Made by a program: the position numbers and the translations under genes
Shown: positions 63,540-64,000 of the stretch, piece after piece
How positions within the stretch are numbered: position 1 is the stretch's first letter
How the letters are laid out: each line of letters begins with the position of its first letter
Source: Arcticibacterium luteifluviistationis
Lineage (GTDB): Bacteria; Bacteroidota; Bacteroidia; Cytophagales; Spirosomataceae
Reading direction: 5' to 3'
Assembly (NCBI RefSeq): GCF_003258705.1
Contig: NZ_CP029480.1
Span: 3,844,001-3,908,000, forward strand
Length of the DNA: 64,000 nt
The notes under the pieces: generated by a model
What the model was told of the DNA's origin: nothing
The model's input: only the letters and a program-made list of their open reading frames with translations
Databases searched by the model: none

Positions 63540-64000
63540 TCAAGCCAACTCCGCAATAACAGTCTCTCCGCCTACAGGTTTGTCGTCTAATTTACAAAGG
63601 ATTTTAGCGTCTAGAGGCAAGAAGATATCTACTCTGGAGCCAAATTTTATGAAGCCAAATTCAGAACCTTGTGTGGCTACTTGACCTTCTTCTGCATACG
63701 TAACTATACGTCTTGCCATGGCTCCGGCTATTTGCCTGAAAAGTATTTCGGTACCATTCTCATGTTTTACCACTACCGTGCTACGTTCGTTTTCTGTACT
63801 TGACTTTGGGTGCCATGCTACCAAATATTTACCTGCATGGTATTTACAGTAACTCACCACACCAGAAAGTGGGAAGAAATTTATATGCACATTAATAGGC
63901 GACATGAAAATAGAGACTTGCCTTCTTGGTCCTTTGAAATATTCTGTTTCTACTACTTCTTCTATTACCACTACTTTTCCATCTGCTGGAGCAATAATAT
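63540..64000 (-). CDS. psd: Phosphatidylserine decarboxylase (5' end cut by window edge)
   Basis: The frame is open to the window edge; the visible 153 residues start IIAPADGKVVVIEEV. The PADG motif, MSPINVHINFFPLSG (HxNxxP type), ENGTEILFRQIAGAMARRIV and GFIKFGSRVDIFLP identify Psd. The Ser of FGSR is expected to become the pyruvoyl group by self-cleavage; this is the short Psd type, not the LGST type. The enzyme makes phosphatidylethanolamine at the inner membrane. Its last 31 bases before the final Ala codon are duplicated at 60623-60653. Confidence 0.93.
   Translation of the reverse strand, partial: IIAPADGKVVVIEEVVETEYFKGPRRQVSIFMSPINVHINFFPLSGVVSYCKYHAGKYLVAWHPKSSTENERSTVVVKHENGTEILFRQIAGAMARRIVTYAEEGQVATQGSEFGFIKFGSRVDIFLPLDAKILCKLDDKPVGGETVIAELA

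Overview
The window is AT-rich chromosomal DNA from a member of the Bacteroidota, most likely a Cytophagales-type bacterium. The evidence is type IX secretion C-terminal sorting domains (YPNP...GGTYLLSLE...VKKLIKR), an SKDDD lipoprotein export signal, LytTR regulators with LytS-type kinases, genes without Shine-Dalgarno sequences, and several promoters of the Bacteroidota form (TTTG or TTTC, 19-21 bp, TAnnTTTG). The genus cannot be told from the sequence. No rRNA, tRNA, CRISPR array, integrase or transposase gene was seen.

Layout. 1-6.8 kb: the end of a yebC gene, then a compact class I lanthipeptide-type locus: a full-length LanB dehydratase, a LytTR regulator/sensor kinase pair on the opposite strand, a 40-residue Ser/Thr-rich precursor-like peptide with its own promoter, and a NarL-type regulator whose receiver has lost its phosphorylation site. 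No LanC or exporter is present. 6.9-16 kb: housekeeping genes (aminotransferase, DsbA-like protein, PBP4) and, on the minus strand, rsmH-ftsL-ftsI followed by an M14 peptidase and a carboxypeptidase-regulatory-like protein. 16.1-20.9 kb: a TlpA-like lipoprotein, an MFS efflux protein and the arabinose genes araA and araD.

20.9-37 kb is an assimilatory nitrate regulon. On the minus strand: nirB, nirD, a NarX-like kinase, a NarL-like regulator, a cysteine desulfurase and moaA. On the plus strand: cobA, a nitrate reductase fused to a NAD(P)H-type flavin module, and an unusual sulfite/nitrite reductase-like protein ending in rubredoxin; then an outer-membrane porin and narK. Two of the promoters share a palindrome AGTAT-N2-ATACT and the third has a half-site, which suggests one regulator, probably the NarL-like protein.

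37-64 kb is a cell-surface region. It has an ankyrin/DUF2271/PepSY-flavoreductase operon, a lipocalin-like lipoprotein, three giant tandem Ig-like T9SS cargo proteins (1874, 1721 and 1874 residues) with nearly identical C-termini, and three SBBP beta-propeller paralogues, one of them a pseudogene. All three propeller genes share an upstream element TTTTATnnTACGGTAA. The pair next to psd lies between two copies of the psd 3' end, which suggests insertion or recombination at that gene end. The window ends inside psd.

The best candidates for something undescribed are the LanB locus with its STIPIP-C-STIPIP peptide and pseudo-receiver regulator, the propeller promoter element, and the psd-end duplication.
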